NCBI GenBank assembly: GCA_905250025.1
Contig: CAJNOJ010000165.1
Span: 1 to 64,000, forward strand
Length of the DNA: 64,000 nucleotides
DNA from: Adineta ricciae
Lineage: Eukaryota; Rotifera; Eurotatoria; Adinetida; Adinetidae
Direction: 5' to 3'
This document shows positions 21,429-34,900 of the stretch, piece by piece; position 1 is the first letter of the stretch, and each line of letters starts with the position of its first letter. The translations under genes and the position numbers were made by a program. A model generated the notes under the pieces. The model was not told the origin of the DNA. It worked only from the letters and a program-made list of their open reading frames with translations, and searched no databases.

Positions 21429-23701
21429 TTATCTTACTATATCGTCAATCTTTAAAATTGATCGAACTGTTTCGGTAGCTAAACGAATAGCGCTGACAGA
21501 AACAAGTAATGGTTGAACAACGTTTTCTTCAAGAATATTCGAGATAAGACCCTGAAAAAAACAACGAAATGGTTTTTGTATACTCAGTTTCATCAATACG
21601 TTTTCTATCGATAGTTACTTTTCGAACGTTAATACCAGCATTCGTATCGTTTTGTGCATGGCGATTTCTTAATTCTGTAACGGTGGCAATCGGATTTAAT
21701 CCAGCATTTTCCGCTAACGTATACGGAATAACCTCAAGAGCTTCGGCGAATGCTCGAATGCAATATTGGTGAACACCTGATAGACTTTGGGCATATTCTG
21801 CTAAGCGAACAGACAATTCTATCTCAGGTGCTGCACCACCGGCGATTAAAGCGCTAAATCATGAGAACAAAAGATATAGAAAAGTCAAGTAGTAATCTCA
21901 TCAACTAACCGTTCTTTTACAAGACAACGAATCACGCAAAGAGCATCATGAATAGATCGATCAGCTTCTTCAAGTACCAATTTATTTGAACCACGTAATA
22001 AAATTGATACTGTATGACCTGGATGGGCAACACCCGTAATCTAATAGAAAATCATTCAAATAGATACTCCAATCAGATACTGCATGATGCTTAGAGGTTA
22101 TTCTTATCTTTTTAGATTAGGTTGACATTTCAAGTGTTAAACTTCTTGACGCATGACAAGTCATCACTTACCTTAACGATTTTATCGGAACCAGCCGTGA
22201 TTTCTTCAACAAGATCAGCCGTACCTAACATATCCTGTTGGAAATGATCTAAACTTGCAATTGGTTTACAACCGAGAGTCTAAAAATATTCCGTCTGATT
22301 TCTATTACGACTATCTTCGAAAGATTACCTTTGCAATGAATGGCACGTCTTCACGCTCGACATCTTTGACAATTAAGATCTTCATTTTAGCTAGATAGTG
22401 GATAGCCAAATCGCTAATTGCATCACGCAAGATGGATTTTTGAATTAACAAGACGTTGCAGTTGGTCTTCTTGATCTGTTTGATAATGTTCAAAATATAT
22501 TGGCGTTCTTCTTTGATCACGCGATCCATTTGAGCATGATCACTGATAATGACGGTATTTTCCATCTATACGATTCAGTAAAAGTTAAAATGAGTATTTT
22601 GTTAATGAAGAGCCCACTCACATCGGTTTTTGGTGGCGAAATGCAAAATTGAATCAGAGCAATTTTAGCTTTTTCAATACGTGTTGGTGCACCAAAACCA
22701 ATTGTTTTTTGATCAAGAACGAGACCTTCAACCAGTTCAGTATCTTCAATAGTACCACTACGGAAGTGAAAGAAATATTTAGACAGGGGATGCCAGCTTG
22801 CAACTGAATTCTTACCCTAATTTCTTAACGATACGAATATCACGAAGATCGACATTGTTGTCAACAGCTGGATTGATGACTTTCAGAACAGCTTGGACAG
22901 CAATAGGAGCGAGAAGATGAGTATGTTGTGAGACAACCTAATAAATATAATATGCAAATGTACCCGAAAAGAAAATTTTTTTGTCAGAACATACTTTAGA
23001 ATTCAACGCTGTTGATGCACTTCGCTGTAATGAATCATTATCGCTAAGCTCTATAGGTATGCTAATACTCTTGAGAATTTCCGTTGCTTTGTCAGCTGCT
23101 TTTTCAAATGCATCAGCAATAGCTGTTGGATGGAGACCTACAAGCAAGAATTTTTCTTACAATCAATAATTGCACACGAACTTTCCAATTACCTTTAGAT
23201 ACGAGACGACTGGCGGCATCGAGTAGGCTACCAGCAAGAACAACAACAGTTGTTGTACCATCACCTGCTTCGATATCTTGTGCTTTAGATAATTCCACCA
23301 ACTAGAAGAAATTCGTAGTATCATATAGAATTCAACTAACATATGACAGACCATTTTTGAAGCAGGATGTATAACCGACATTTGTTTAAGGATCGTAGCA
23401 CCATCGTTCGTAATTGTTACTTCACCATTACCTGTTTGAATCATTTTGTCCATGCCACGCGGTCCTAAACTTGTTCGCACAGCATCAGCAACGGCTAAAA
23501 TTGAATTGATGATTTTCACAGATCGAAAAAACACAAGATTTTCGTACCTTTTGCAGCAACGATATTCGAATTTCGGATTGCATCTGGTCGTTGTCGTGTT
23601 TTGAACCCTATGTCACTCGTTTGACCTGATCCTGCTGTTCCTTTTGCAGCTCCTGCGCTGGCAGCTGCTGCAAACGATTTTGTTGAATCACTGGTAGTCA
23701 T
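21429..23701 (-). CDS. CCT4: T-complex protein 1 subunit delta (CCT4), cytosolic chaperonin
   Basis: One of eight subunits of the CCT/TRiC ring that folds actin, tubulin and other proteins using ATP. The spliced product follows CCT4 end to end: Ala/Gly-rich N-terminus, [53 protein letters not shown] with the ATPase Asp, [78 protein letters not shown] and [20 protein letters not shown]. The last exon gives [11 protein letters not shown] and a TAA at 21429-21431. About nine exons are separated by short introns with normal borders. The delta assignment rests on the LSDxxSL and RNRHAQ segments. The ATG at 23701 gives [17 protein letters not shown]. Nothing unusual. Confidence 0.95.
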
Positions 23702-24076
23702 ATCTAAAATTTTTTTGATCTTAAAGACAAACAAACAATACAATGGCTAGATAGTTTTTGATCTTCCACTTAGTACACGTATGTGCTATTATCGAACGAC
23801 GAGATTCGAAATAAACAATGATTGTCGGGACAAGGAAAGTAAAGACACAATTGACAAATGAAAAGAGGAAGAAAAAGTAGAAGTCAAGATAAACAACAGC
23901 AACAACAACACAATCTTTAGTAGATAGATATAGATAGAAATTTTCAACAGAAACAAAAAAGAAAGAAATCAGTATTGTTTGTTTGTCCGTGTGTCCAACC
24001 AAACAACTATACAAAGAAAAAAGGGTCATTTTTTCCTGTTTATTCTTGATTTTGAAATCATTCTTGATTGGAGTTT
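23702..24076. other. Spacer between CCT4 and the makorin-like gene
   Basis: CCT4 promoter and the 3' end of the neighbouring minus-strand gene. No further feature seen. Confidence 0.45.
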
Positions 24077-25641
24077 TTAATAGGCTCGTTCACGGTAACG
24101 TGATGACGAGTGTCGACTTGATGAGGGCGATGGTGAACGATGATACGATCGACCGCCATTGTGTGGACTGTGTCGACTACGTTCACGATCGCGATCTCGA
24201 TCACGACTGCGGTCACGGTCTCGATCTCTTGAATGTTGATTTTGTTGTTTGTATTGTTTGGCCGCTTCATGATGATCATAGAAACATCGATCCGAGTATC
24301 GACAAAATCCATGACGAAGATAATATCGGCAAGGTAATGTCCTTGAGAGATGAAAATGAAAAGAAAAATTTAACAAATATATTCATTCAGATATCAGTTT
24401 GAGAAAGAACAGATGTTCGTTTAATAGTTTTCCATTAATACAAATGTTGAGCAACTGAGACTGGTATAGATAGGAAACACAGCACATCTATACATACATT
24501 GCAAAGATATCTTGGTATATGTATGTGTGTATAAAAAGTTCGTGTCTGTGTGTGTATTAACATAAGATAGGTTGTTTCATCTGCCAAATAAAACTGGATA
24601 TAAAATACTTCTAACAAACAGCCAAAGTGACGATGATACTCGTTTAAGTAAATAATTCATGTAAAGTTATAAATAAGACTGTTTAAGTTAAGAACAACTG
24701 GCTTAAACTGAGGAAGAACTCGTGCGATGAATAAAAGCACAGCTCTAGTAGAATGCAGAGAGTGTGTTCGTAACTGACGATATGTTTCCTAATAGGATGG
24801 ATGAATGGTTAAATTTTTCGTTGATTAAAACAAAAGCTTTAGCTCGCTGATGTAACAAAATATGTCTACGATTGTTTTCGTACTTACTTTAAATGGTTCT
24901 TATGTTTTTTCACGATGCGATATTTATCTTCTTTGTTCTCAAACCAATGTTTACTTGGAGTTATAAATGCTGAACGAATTTTACACACTGGACAACTACA
25001 ACAGCAACAACAACATAAATATTATTCTTTCATTCTTTATCGGTCATCTCTTACCTTTCCGATTCAGCGTTACTATACTTTGAACGTTTCCACGACACGA
25101 CACATTCGTAGCAACTAGAAAGAGAGAAAGTCACCATTCAAATAGTGAGTTGTGATATGTGAACATACAAAACATGATCGCAATTGTCTAAGACACCAAA
25201 GAGGCGCTTGGCTGCTTCGACATCAGTTGAGCAAATGGCGCAAATATGTCGACCAGAATCAGCATCGCTATCTTTTCGACGGCGTCGTTTCGTTGATGAA
25301 CTTGAATGACGCGGAGGTGACGGAGAGCGATGATTGTTGTTATTATTCGTATTATTGCGGGGCGGTGGCGACTTGGAACCTTCTATAGAACTACGACTAC
25401 GTGAACGCGACGTTGCCGAACGTGGTGAAGGTGTGCGACTAAATGCGAAGAACTACAGTGAAAAACAGTTCAAGCGTGGGTATGCTTGGTAGTACTTAGG
25501 ATTATCTCGGCGACGTCTTTGTACGGCCGATGATTGTCGAGCCGAATGTCCATTACTTTCTTTTTCATCAGTAGCATTTAAACTCGAACGGGAATGAGAT
25601 TGTGGCAAGGGATCAGGCGATATTGATCGTTCAGAACTCAT
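24077..25641 (-). CDS. Makorin-like RING E3 ubiquitin ligase with RS-rich N-terminus
   Basis: Spliced from about five exons. The N-terminus (MSSERSISPDPLPQSHSRSS) and second exon are Arg/Ser/Pro-rich and disordered. The RING then reads HICAICSTDVEAAKRLFGVL, DNCDHVL, CYECVVSWKRSKYSNAE, SCPVCKIRSAFITPSKHWF, which follows the makorin RING, including the typical FGxLxxCxH and ITPSxxW features. After KYRIVKKHKNHLK an intron of about 548 nt (24339-24886) leads to the last exon, with a CCCH finger PCRYYLRHGFCRYSDRCFYDHHE as in makorins, then an RD-dipeptide tail and the TAA at 24077. Unlike vertebrate makorins I see no CCCH fingers before the RING; the RS/RD tracts suggest a nuclear, RNA-linked role (inference). 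Confidence 0.85.
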
Positions 25642-26032
25642 TCTTGTCTTCACCGATATGGAGTTGAATCTGAATAAGAAGAAAAACAAAACATTAATTT
25701 TCATCCATCATTCTATGCAACAAACAAATAAACAGACGAATAGGCAGATAGAAACAAATGTCGTGTGTGTACGAATAACAATTGCTTAGCAAAGAGAAAA
25801 ATGATGACAAAATATTTGCTCGGAAGAGACTTTCAAATCATTTCATATTCGCCATTGATTTTCTTCGATAATTCTATTTTCAATTGAATTTTTCATTAAA
25901 ATTATTAATACTGATTTCCATAGATGTCGCTGTCATCGACTGTCTTTCAGTCGATGGATGTAACTAAGAAACAGATATGCAAATGAAACTTCTTACCGAA
26001 CGAGTTTCTCAAATCAATTTTGAATCGGAAAT
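25642..26032. promoter_or_regulatory. Divergent promoter region, makorin-like / dynein genes
   Basis: Only 391 bases separate the two divergent start codons (25641 minus, 26033 plus). It should carry both promoters. No TATA box is clear. Confidence 0.4.
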
Positions 26033-29000
26033 ATGGATGAACGCCACTGGTGGATTGCCTCGAAAGTCGAGCAAACCTTTTGCATTGACAAGACATCTTC
26101 GACTGATGCGTCATTTACTGAAACATTTTTCCGTCGACCAGATGTTCTAAGTAAAATCAACAGCTTTCTCTGTGCGAAAGGTTCAAATAAACTATTTTTC
26201 TATACAACACGAGATAATCTCTATGCCAAAGAGATTATTTGTTGTAACAATATCGTCGATGAATATATCCTCGTCAATGAATCGTTAGATAATTTAATTT
26301 TATTATTTTTTATTCGATCGGATACGAGTTCCGATGCAACAGTTTCGCCTGTATCGGATATTTACTGTGGAGAAATTAAACATCCAACGCAAATGACATC
26401 ATTACTATACTCACAAACGTTGTTGCCTTTGTTTAAAAAAGAATTATCAGCTAATACACATGACAGTTATAATCAAACATCGACTAAAACCGCAATTGTT
26501 ACTCAAATGGAAAAACAAATCGATGGAATCAATGCGACGTGTCACTCGTTACATAAAGACAAAAACTTAGTAAGTACACAGGTGGCAATAGAGACGCTCA
26601 ATGTTTTTCCTTCTCTTGAAAGCTACTGAAACGTGCAGATGCAGAAATATTGCATCAGCTAAAACAAACTGCACGTTCAACCGCAGACAGTCCAGTTATT
26701 CGCAATTGCGAAACGTTAGTTCTATCATGGATAACAACAATCGAAAATGTTCTTCAAGATATTTTCGACGACGAGTATGTTGACTCAGTGTTGGGAAGAG
26801 TACTTTCATCGATGTGAGTTTCCGTCTAGTTCAAGTCATCCGGCACTTGGCCCGTTGAGTGAAATCGAACGATGGACGCGTAAACAACGTTTGATTAATA
26901 ATTTACTTGAACAATTGAAATCGAAAGAATGCAAAGCAGTCATTGGTGCTTTGATCACATCGAAATCGAAAGTCATTCGAAAATGGAAAGCAATCGATGT
27001 TTCGTAAGAATTGAATCTACAACGGGCGCATGATTTCATTACACACGTCTTTTGTTTAGAATAACTGAAGCTCAAAATGAATGTCGGGATAAAACGAAAT
27101 TTCTCGAATCAATTCGACGTCATTTAGAGAACTTAACTGAAGATGCTCATCCGCAGAACTGTGCTGTGAATATTTTACCTGCATTATGTGATGCTATGCG
27201 AACGGTTGAATCCGTTTCAAGATATTATGCTCGACAAGGTTATTTAGGCTTGATTTTCTGCAAAGTAACGAATCAATTGGTGAAAATCTGTAAACATCAT
27301 ATCAATGATGACGATTTAACGCAACTTTGGCCGAAGCTTTTTGATGAAATTCAAGCTGGGGGATCGATTGATGATATCAAAGAGAACTTTCATTTAGATA
27401 AACGAGTAATTTTTCTCAAAGAACACAAGCTCTTGTCAAATTATGAAATTTGTAGGATATCAAACGTTTTCGTGAAGTTCCGAAGGGTTCGGTACCATTA
27501 GAAACCAATACAACTGGTGAAAGTACTTTTCAACGTCTAAAAAACTGCCTTCTACTACTGGCATCATACAAAGAAACATTTCACGCGTTAAGAGATGCAC
27601 TTGGCGGTGCTCAAGTGTTGGCAACAACTGGGTTTTCATCAGCATCATCTACTGTCAGTGGTACAACGTGAGTACAATCGAAAATCGAATGAATTTGACA
27701 CGATGAACAATCTGTTCGTTTAGGAGCTCTCAAAATCGTGATTTGAGTCAATTGCGACAGCAAATACGACGAGCGAGTGGAGTATTAATGTCCGCAGATG
27801 AAAAGATCTTTCAAAATTTGGAAGATTTCTGTCGTCGGATCGAACAGATGATTGATATGACAATCACACTAAACCAATTTTCTCAGTAAGAACAATAAAT
27901 CTTCGTTTCTTTGGTTAATTTGACCGAATTTCAGACTTATTAGTACAACAGTTCGATTACCGAAACCAAAACGAAAGGATATTCTCGATGCTGAACAGCT
28001 TGCTAATCGTACTGGTAAGAACTAAGTACATGAAAAAAGGATATCTGATATATGGCATTCGTTCTTAGATACTTCGACTCATAAAGATGATCATGGCGGT
28101 GAGAATGCATCGGATGAAGGTATTGACGATGGCGAGAGTGATTCAGGTGCTGCTCCTTACGATTATCTTCTATCTACGGTGTCCAAAGCTGATCTTGATT
28201 TAATAAGTATGTTCGACTTCTTTTGTTCTCTTTTAAAAACTGTTCATTCCATCCTCTTTCAAAGAAAAACATTATGAAGATGAAGAAGAGTCTTTACCTT
28301 TGAACGTTTTCATTGCCAATGGTGTTGAACAACTGAAAGCCTTGCTGGTCGATACCACACCGTCGCCGGACGAAGAAACAAATAAGTATATAGATCAAGT
28401 TTTAACCAGCAGGAAAAGACGAGTTTTCTGCTCTTCGAAGGTTCGATTTGATACATCAACAGTTTGCTGCAACTGCGTGCGAACTTGAACAGTTACTTGG
28501 TGCTTATATTAATGTCACGTTTTCGAAAACTAAACGAACACAAGAAGGTTTAGCGATTCTCGCTTGTTTCGAACCAATCTGCGAACGAAAGTATCTTCGT
28601 TCGATACTCCGCGATGCTTATGTGAACTTATTCTTAAGTAACTTCATTCATTTTGTCTCAAGAATTTACCAATACATCTTCTCTAGATTTCGAAAACGAC
28701 CTCTTGGATATTCGAACAAATTTCGAAGCTCAAAAGGATGATCCACCCTTACCGCGCAATGCACCACCCATAGCTGGTAATTTTCTCTTTCATTCTCGCT
28801 GATCATTCGAGATGCACAATTGATTTTCTTCAGGTGCGATCGCCTGGTCACGAACATTGCTAACCAAAATGGAAAAATCCATGGACATATTTAAAACCAA
28901 TCGTCATATCATTGCTCTTGGAAATTTTCCAGTCATATCAAAACTTTACAATCGTACAGCGAAAGCTTTGCTTGTATATGAACAATTGTTATTAGCTCGA

Positions 29001-31764
29001 TGGAAGGAAAAACTTGAGATATGGAAAGAACATTTGGATACGAGTTTATTGTGTTTAGTAAACGATGATGATAATAATAAACAACTTCGAATCAACTCAA
29101 ACTTGGAATTATTCTCAATATTCGATGAAGCAAAATGGTTTAAACGATTAGATGTCGATATTCCAAAGGCAGCCATTGCTTGTATACAAAAGGTAAAGGA
29201 AATTCAAATGGAAGGGAAGCAATTTTTTCGAAAATTGTGTGTCATTTTAGGAGCAAACGTTCAAACAATACAAATCTTTACTTGAAGATCTTCTTAAACG
29301 ATTTAAAGATTTACAATCTCAAATTTATCCGCCATTTTATCCGTTATTCACTAGTCAGTTAACTCAAATCTATAGAGCATTCGAACCCGGTCTACATACA
29401 ATCAATTGGTCAACTCTCAACATCGATGTGTATATTGCGAAAGTTCATCGAGCACTCGACCGTTTCGAAACGTTCATTCTGAATCTCAATGGTTTAATTG
29501 CGGAGAAAATTGATAGTATTCTTGACAATGATTTAATGAACTCTTCATATTTATTGTTTTCTCCGGATTATACTCGATCGAAATTATGGTCACCGACGGA
29601 GTTTTACGAAAATGTCTCAACACATGTAAACGAACAAGCGGATTTGATTGGAAAGAAGTTTTTCGAAGTGCAACAGCGATTTCAAGAAGTCGAAGAAATA
29701 TTGAAATTGAATACGTCACAAAAATCTCGAACGTCAACATCATCAACACGACGAACTAAGACACCAACGGCGCCCAACGAAGCTATGCTGACATTCATAC
29801 GTTATTATCAAGATAAAATGATATCTTGTGTACAAAAAATAATCGAACGTAGTTTACATGTCTTNGTGCAACAGCGATTTCAAGAAGTCGAAGAAATATT
29901 GAAATTGAATACGTCACAAAAATCTCGAACGTCAACATCATCAACACGACGAACTAAGACACCAACGGCGCCCAACGAAGCTATGCTGACATTCATACGT
30001 TATTATCAAGATAAAATGATATCTTGTGTACAAAAAATAATCGAACGTAGTTTACATGTCTTTGTTCGATTAGCTTCAGTCTCCGAAGAAAGTTACCTGA
30101 ACGATCAAAAGAAGTTAGTTCGAGAATTATTTGATGGACAACCCAACGACGAGCAATTCCATCAGATTGATACCGAACGAATTAGGTATGGATTTCTTTC
30201 GAAAAGTAAACAATGTTCTTATTGACATCAAGTTTAGAATTGGTTGTACAATGCAATATGCTATTCCAGAGATTAGTATTGATCCGGAACTAATTCTTTG
30301 CCAGAAGTCGATTCGTGATGTCGCGTATGCGATAGTGAATTGTGAAAAACGAATCAGTGGTAAGTGTGAATTGGCCTCATCGATCTAAAAACAATGGATC
30401 ATGAAATATTGGTTTAGAATCGGCTGCTTTCGACAATGACACATCACAGCGCTTAGCATCGACGATTACAGCAGATCCATACGTCGCCGAAATCATCAGT
30501 CGTTTATCTTCCATCGATGCTGATGTTACCCGTATATCCGAAAATGCTGTTCAATATATTCGCACATTCGATTTTCTTTGGCATGATGATTCGCAATTGC
30601 AATATCAGACTATCATTCAGCAAGACGAAGATGGTGATGACTATACAATTGTAATTGATCCGAATGGTATTCCAACAAAAGAAGCTCGGCAATATCTTCA
30701 AGGTGAACTGGAACGTCTTGTGCAGATCGAAGAACGTCTGAACTTTTTTCCACATGAAATTCAAATTGGTTGCGTTTGCATTGAAACAGTTCCCATTATT
30801 AACTCTCTCCGAACATTTATCTTCAGTTGGAAAAGTCAATATGCGAAATTATTGCATCGATTTGCGAAAAATCAATTGGACGAAGTGGTCGCCTATCGAC
30901 AACAAATTCAAGAACGCTTCAATGATAATGTATCTACATTAGAACAATTGGATGAAGCATTGATTTTATTGGAAGAATTGAGCGAAATGGAAAACAAAAT
31001 TGAGTAAGAAAATTCGTTTTTGATTTTCTTCTCAAAATTCTTCTCAATCTTTTAGTTCGATTTATTTACCAATTGAAACAACTTATTCTCTACTAACTCG
31101 AGTTTATAACGTACCGATTCCACGTGATGAATTGCATGAATGTTCCCAATTACGTGATAAATGGTCGGCGTTGATGTTAAACGCTGATCGTGTTCGAAAA
31201 CTATTATTACAAGAACGTCGTCAACAATTAGAACAAGAGTTGGATAAACAAGTGAAATCCTTCGTTGTGGAAGTGATTCGCTTTCGAAATGCATTCGATG
31301 TTGAAGGACCCAATGTTCCTGATATTGCGCCGTTAGAAGCAGCGAAGCGTCTGAAAGATTTTCAAGGACAATACAAAATCATGCATCGACGTAAACAAAC
31401 ACTAAATTCGATTTCTACGCTTTTTAGTCTACAACCCAAACAATTCTCTGAATTAGACAAAACCGGCGAAGTACGTTCTTTGTTATTTTGTTTGAACAAA
31501 TTCTTCTTTCAATGGTTTATAACTAACCAGTAACAACTAAGAGAATGTCAAATCTTTTTTAGGAGATATTTTTGAACAGGTGAGAGTAAAGATATTATCG
31601 ACTGCATGATTATTCGCTCTTTTGCTTTCTATATTTATATATATATACATATCTTTATCGATTTTGTTATAGTGGAAATTGAAAATCATGAATAAGGTAG
31701 AATTTGGTTATTTTAGGAACTGGTTTTACTCGATCAATTGTACATTTTGTACAAGAAATACATT
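26033..31764 (+). CDS. Axonemal dynein heavy chain, outer-arm DNAH5/DNAH8-type; N-terminal tail only
   Basis: The tail of a ciliary outer-arm dynein motor. It begins MDERHWWIASKVEQTFCID and continues through many exons with short introns. Diagnostic tail segments are GPLSEIERWTRKQRLINNLL, CKAVIGALITSKSKVIRKWK, ITEAQNECRDKTKFLESIRR and TVESVSRYYARQGYLGLIFC, which follow DNAH5/DNAH8. Later exons (FHLDKRVIFLKEHKLL, AQVLATTGFS, and the region to SELDKTGE) reach the linker approach. The next exon (acceptor at 31716) gives ELVLLDQLYILYKKYI and then breaks at a foldback. The linker, six AAA+ modules, stalk and stalk head are all absent: a full heavy chain has more than 4,000 residues and roughly 1,600 are seen. 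The sequence also contains a 197-bp duplicate that adds 66 codons. Truncation is most likely an assembly effect because an N follows. Confidence 0.85.
29668..30062 (+). repeat. Exact 197-bp direct duplication flanking a single N in the dynein gene
   Basis: Positions 29668-29864 and 29866-30062 appear identical, both starting GTGCAACAGCGATTTC and ending CATGTCTT, with the N at 29865 between them. The unit plus N is 198 nt, so the reading frame stays open with 66 extra codons. An uncollapsed overlap at a contig join is the simplest explanation. Confidence 0.9.
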
Positions 31765-31915
31765 ACAAAACTCCGTCCATAGGTCATTCAATTCGTTTTG
31801 ACTTTGAATCAGATCCACTTCCGACCAAAGAGTATTACGGAATGTTGTATCGAATGCAATGTATTTCTTGTACAAAATGTACAATTGATCGAGTAAAACC
31901 AGTTCCTAAAATAAC
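31707..31915. repeat. 58-bp perfect inverted repeat (foldback) next to an N
   Basis: Arm 31707-31764 is the reverse complement of arm 31858-31915; the spacer is 93 bases and the N is at 31916. The left arm contains an intron end and the start of a dynein exon. Read on the minus strand, the right arm runs into the spacer without a break and gives dynein-like AFDTTFRNTLWSEVDLIQ. The true exon therefore lies on the minus strand here, with only 58 bases kept on the plus strand. Confidence 0.9.
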
Positions 31916-31916
31916 N

Positions 31917-34900
31917 TGTGTGCAAAACTGTCGTAAAGCCGAAGTTGAATGGAAAGCAAAGATTGATCAGTTAGAAAGTAACAAAGCAAGTGTAGATTGT
32001 AAATGGAGCATGATCGATCTCTATTGGACACAAGTAAGACTGGAATACATGAAAAGAATTCAATTTTATATTAAATATCGTTTAGCTTGATGAAGATATT
32101 CGTCGTTTATTAGAACGATTTGATGCAACAACATCTATTGATGGAAATAGCGATTCATTGAGTAACAATGGAAGTAATTCCAATACGAATGCAACAATGA
32201 ATGACGAACGACAAGGTGAAGAAATTCGTTCATATATTCGACAGTTGAATACTTGGCAACGAGAAGATCTCGATGCACATTTGAAGCAACGTTTAGACTT
32301 TTCCACTAAAGCGATTGTTAAGCTCGTACGAGTTTTTGATAAGTAAGGTGTTTAGTTCAGTATAGGTACATTTGTATAAGTTATGTTTTAGTCTATCTGA
32401 TAAATATCAACGATTATTTACTTCGATCAATTCTCCCGGTGAATCAAATTCAACTCCCGGTAAATAATATGCTTTTAGAAAACAAATGCTTGCGACGAAA
32501 ATACTTCTTTAGAATGCAAACCTGAAGTGTATAAAGCTGTTCTCGACCGAAATGTCGATCTCGAGCGCGAAAATGATCGTATTCAACGTCTAAATACAAG
32601 TTTACAGAGTCGTATCCATGAAATAACCCTTCGAGTAAGTCTTTTTCCCGTCCAATACTTCTTTAACGAATTAAATTGGTTTATATGTAGTGTACAGATT
32701 TAAACAATCAAATTGTTCTTCAAGAAGAGCAATTACTCGAAGGCAAAAGTCATTTATCGGATCTTGAATATGAACTAGAAAAGTCTCGTAGTAAAGAAAC
32801 GAAGTTAGAACGTTCATTGGCAGATGCAATCGCTAAACTCGAATGTGATCGATTAAAACTTCAAATGAATGATACGAAACAAGATTCAGATTCACATGCT
32901 GATTCAGCGAATAACAGCACGATTGTAATTGCAGAAAATAAAGTAAGCTCATCTTTGACGAAGTATTTGTTCACATGGATGTTTGCCTTTGCTTTTTTTC
33001 AGTATGCAGATTTACAAGCAGAAATCGAAGAATATAAAGAGTTAGCAGCTGGCCGGTTAGGTGAATTAGAAAAATTAATGAGTGATCACGAAACAACAAA
33101 ACGAGAGGTTGAAGTTTTAAAAAATCGAGTAAGAATGAAATACTTGTGTGTTACCAATATGTTCTTATATGCTTTTTTTTCAAGCTTCGATCGTTACCTG
33201 AAGAGTTAATTACTGAAACGCCAGAATTTAAGTGTCTTCAGTCACGTTATACAGCTTTAGTTAACGAAAGTGTTCATCTAAGACACCAGTTAGCTGAAGC
33301 TCGTGAACTTGTCAAATGTACAAAAACAGTCTATGATCATCACTTTGAAAAAATTCAGGTAGACTTGTGTGAAAATTATATTGAAAATCTTGAAGAAAGT
33401 CATCTTTTTGCTTAGCAAGAAGAATTTGAAAATCAACGAAAGCTACATGCGAATATTGAACAAGTTGTCACTGATTTAGCTGAAGCTCGTCGTGACTATG
33501 ATCTTCTTCAGGTTGAATACGAAAAAGTTCTGAATGCTAATCAACAATCTGGTTTGTTACTCAAAAGTTTCATAGGACAAAAAGAATATTTTATTTTATT
33601 TTAGTACCCATTACACGTGAAATGCGAAGTTTAATCAATCATTTACAAGCTCAATGTAAATTATATAATCTCGAAGCAAGTCGTTGCAAGAAACAGTGCA
33701 AAGAATTGGAAGACGAGTTAACAAGACTCAAAGTAAAACAAGAAAGCAATGCTAGTGACGGACTTAATTCCCAGATAAGTATAACAACATCAGAACCTAC
33801 TTCTGCCGGATGCATAATTACAACTAATCAACCACCGTCGCCAACAATCAAAGAAGAGTCAACAAATCCATTTGCTGCACCATCGTCATCTTCAACTGCG
33901 GTAAAACCTGAAACAGCTACTAAAGAAGAACCAATCGAAGGGGTATGTATTTGGATGAATATGAACACCGTGAATATTTTTCATTGAATCTATTTAGAAC
34001 GATGATAGTCGACTTGGAGAAAATTCTTTATTGGAATTTCCTGACCTACCGGATAGTGATTTAGATGAATCGTCAGGAAATCTAGCACGTCTTTCGTCAA
34101 ATCCTGTAACTACAGAAGATAAAGATGCAGAATTACGTAATCTTAGAACGGAGTATAAAAAACTTACAGATATGGTGAAAGAATACAAGATTTTACTGAA
34201 CATGTACAGGTAAATAAAGCACGATTGTTTCGTTTCATTGTTTTCGTCTTCGCTGTTGTAGAAGTGCGCCGAAAGAGACACGTGATAAAGCTAATCTAAT
34301 GACATCAGAAAAGAAACTACGTCAAGAACTCGATGAAACTCGGAATGAATTGAAAAAACTTCAAATTTACGCAAAAACTTTGCGGAAAAAATGTAATGAA
34401 GATGAAGTGAGTTGATCTTTCGACTGAATATCAACTTCTACAAACGGTGTTTTTCTTTATGTTAAGGTACAAAATAAGATGCGTTCGTTTCAAGAGACAA
34501 TTCGTGACCTTGAAAAGAATCTCGAAACTCGTAAGCAAGAAGAAGCAGCTCTACTGAATGAAATTGAAGTGACTGGTCAAGCATTCGAAGATATGCAAGA
34601 ACAAAATAGTCGTCTTTTATCCCAATTACGCGAAAAAGATGATGCACATATCAAACTCATGGTTGAACGTGTCAAATTGCAACAATCCCAGAAAGCCATG
34701 TCTGACGAAAAAGTTCTTCTCCTTCAACAAACAACTGTTCTTCAAGAACAACTCGAGGCACAAGTAAAATTTCCGAACCTTTGTTTCACTTAACAGTATT
34801 TGGCTATTTAAAGGCAGTGATGAATCAAAAATACGAAGAAACAATTGCATCACTCCGCAACAGTGTCTTAGTTTTGGACAAAGAACTGAGTACAATGCAT

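Noticed and set aside
31704-32090. Open frame that appears to fuse DNA left of the N at 31916 with BRE1
   Set aside because: It reads through the foldback and the N. The left part is dynein in the wrong frame or strand, so the fusion is not real.
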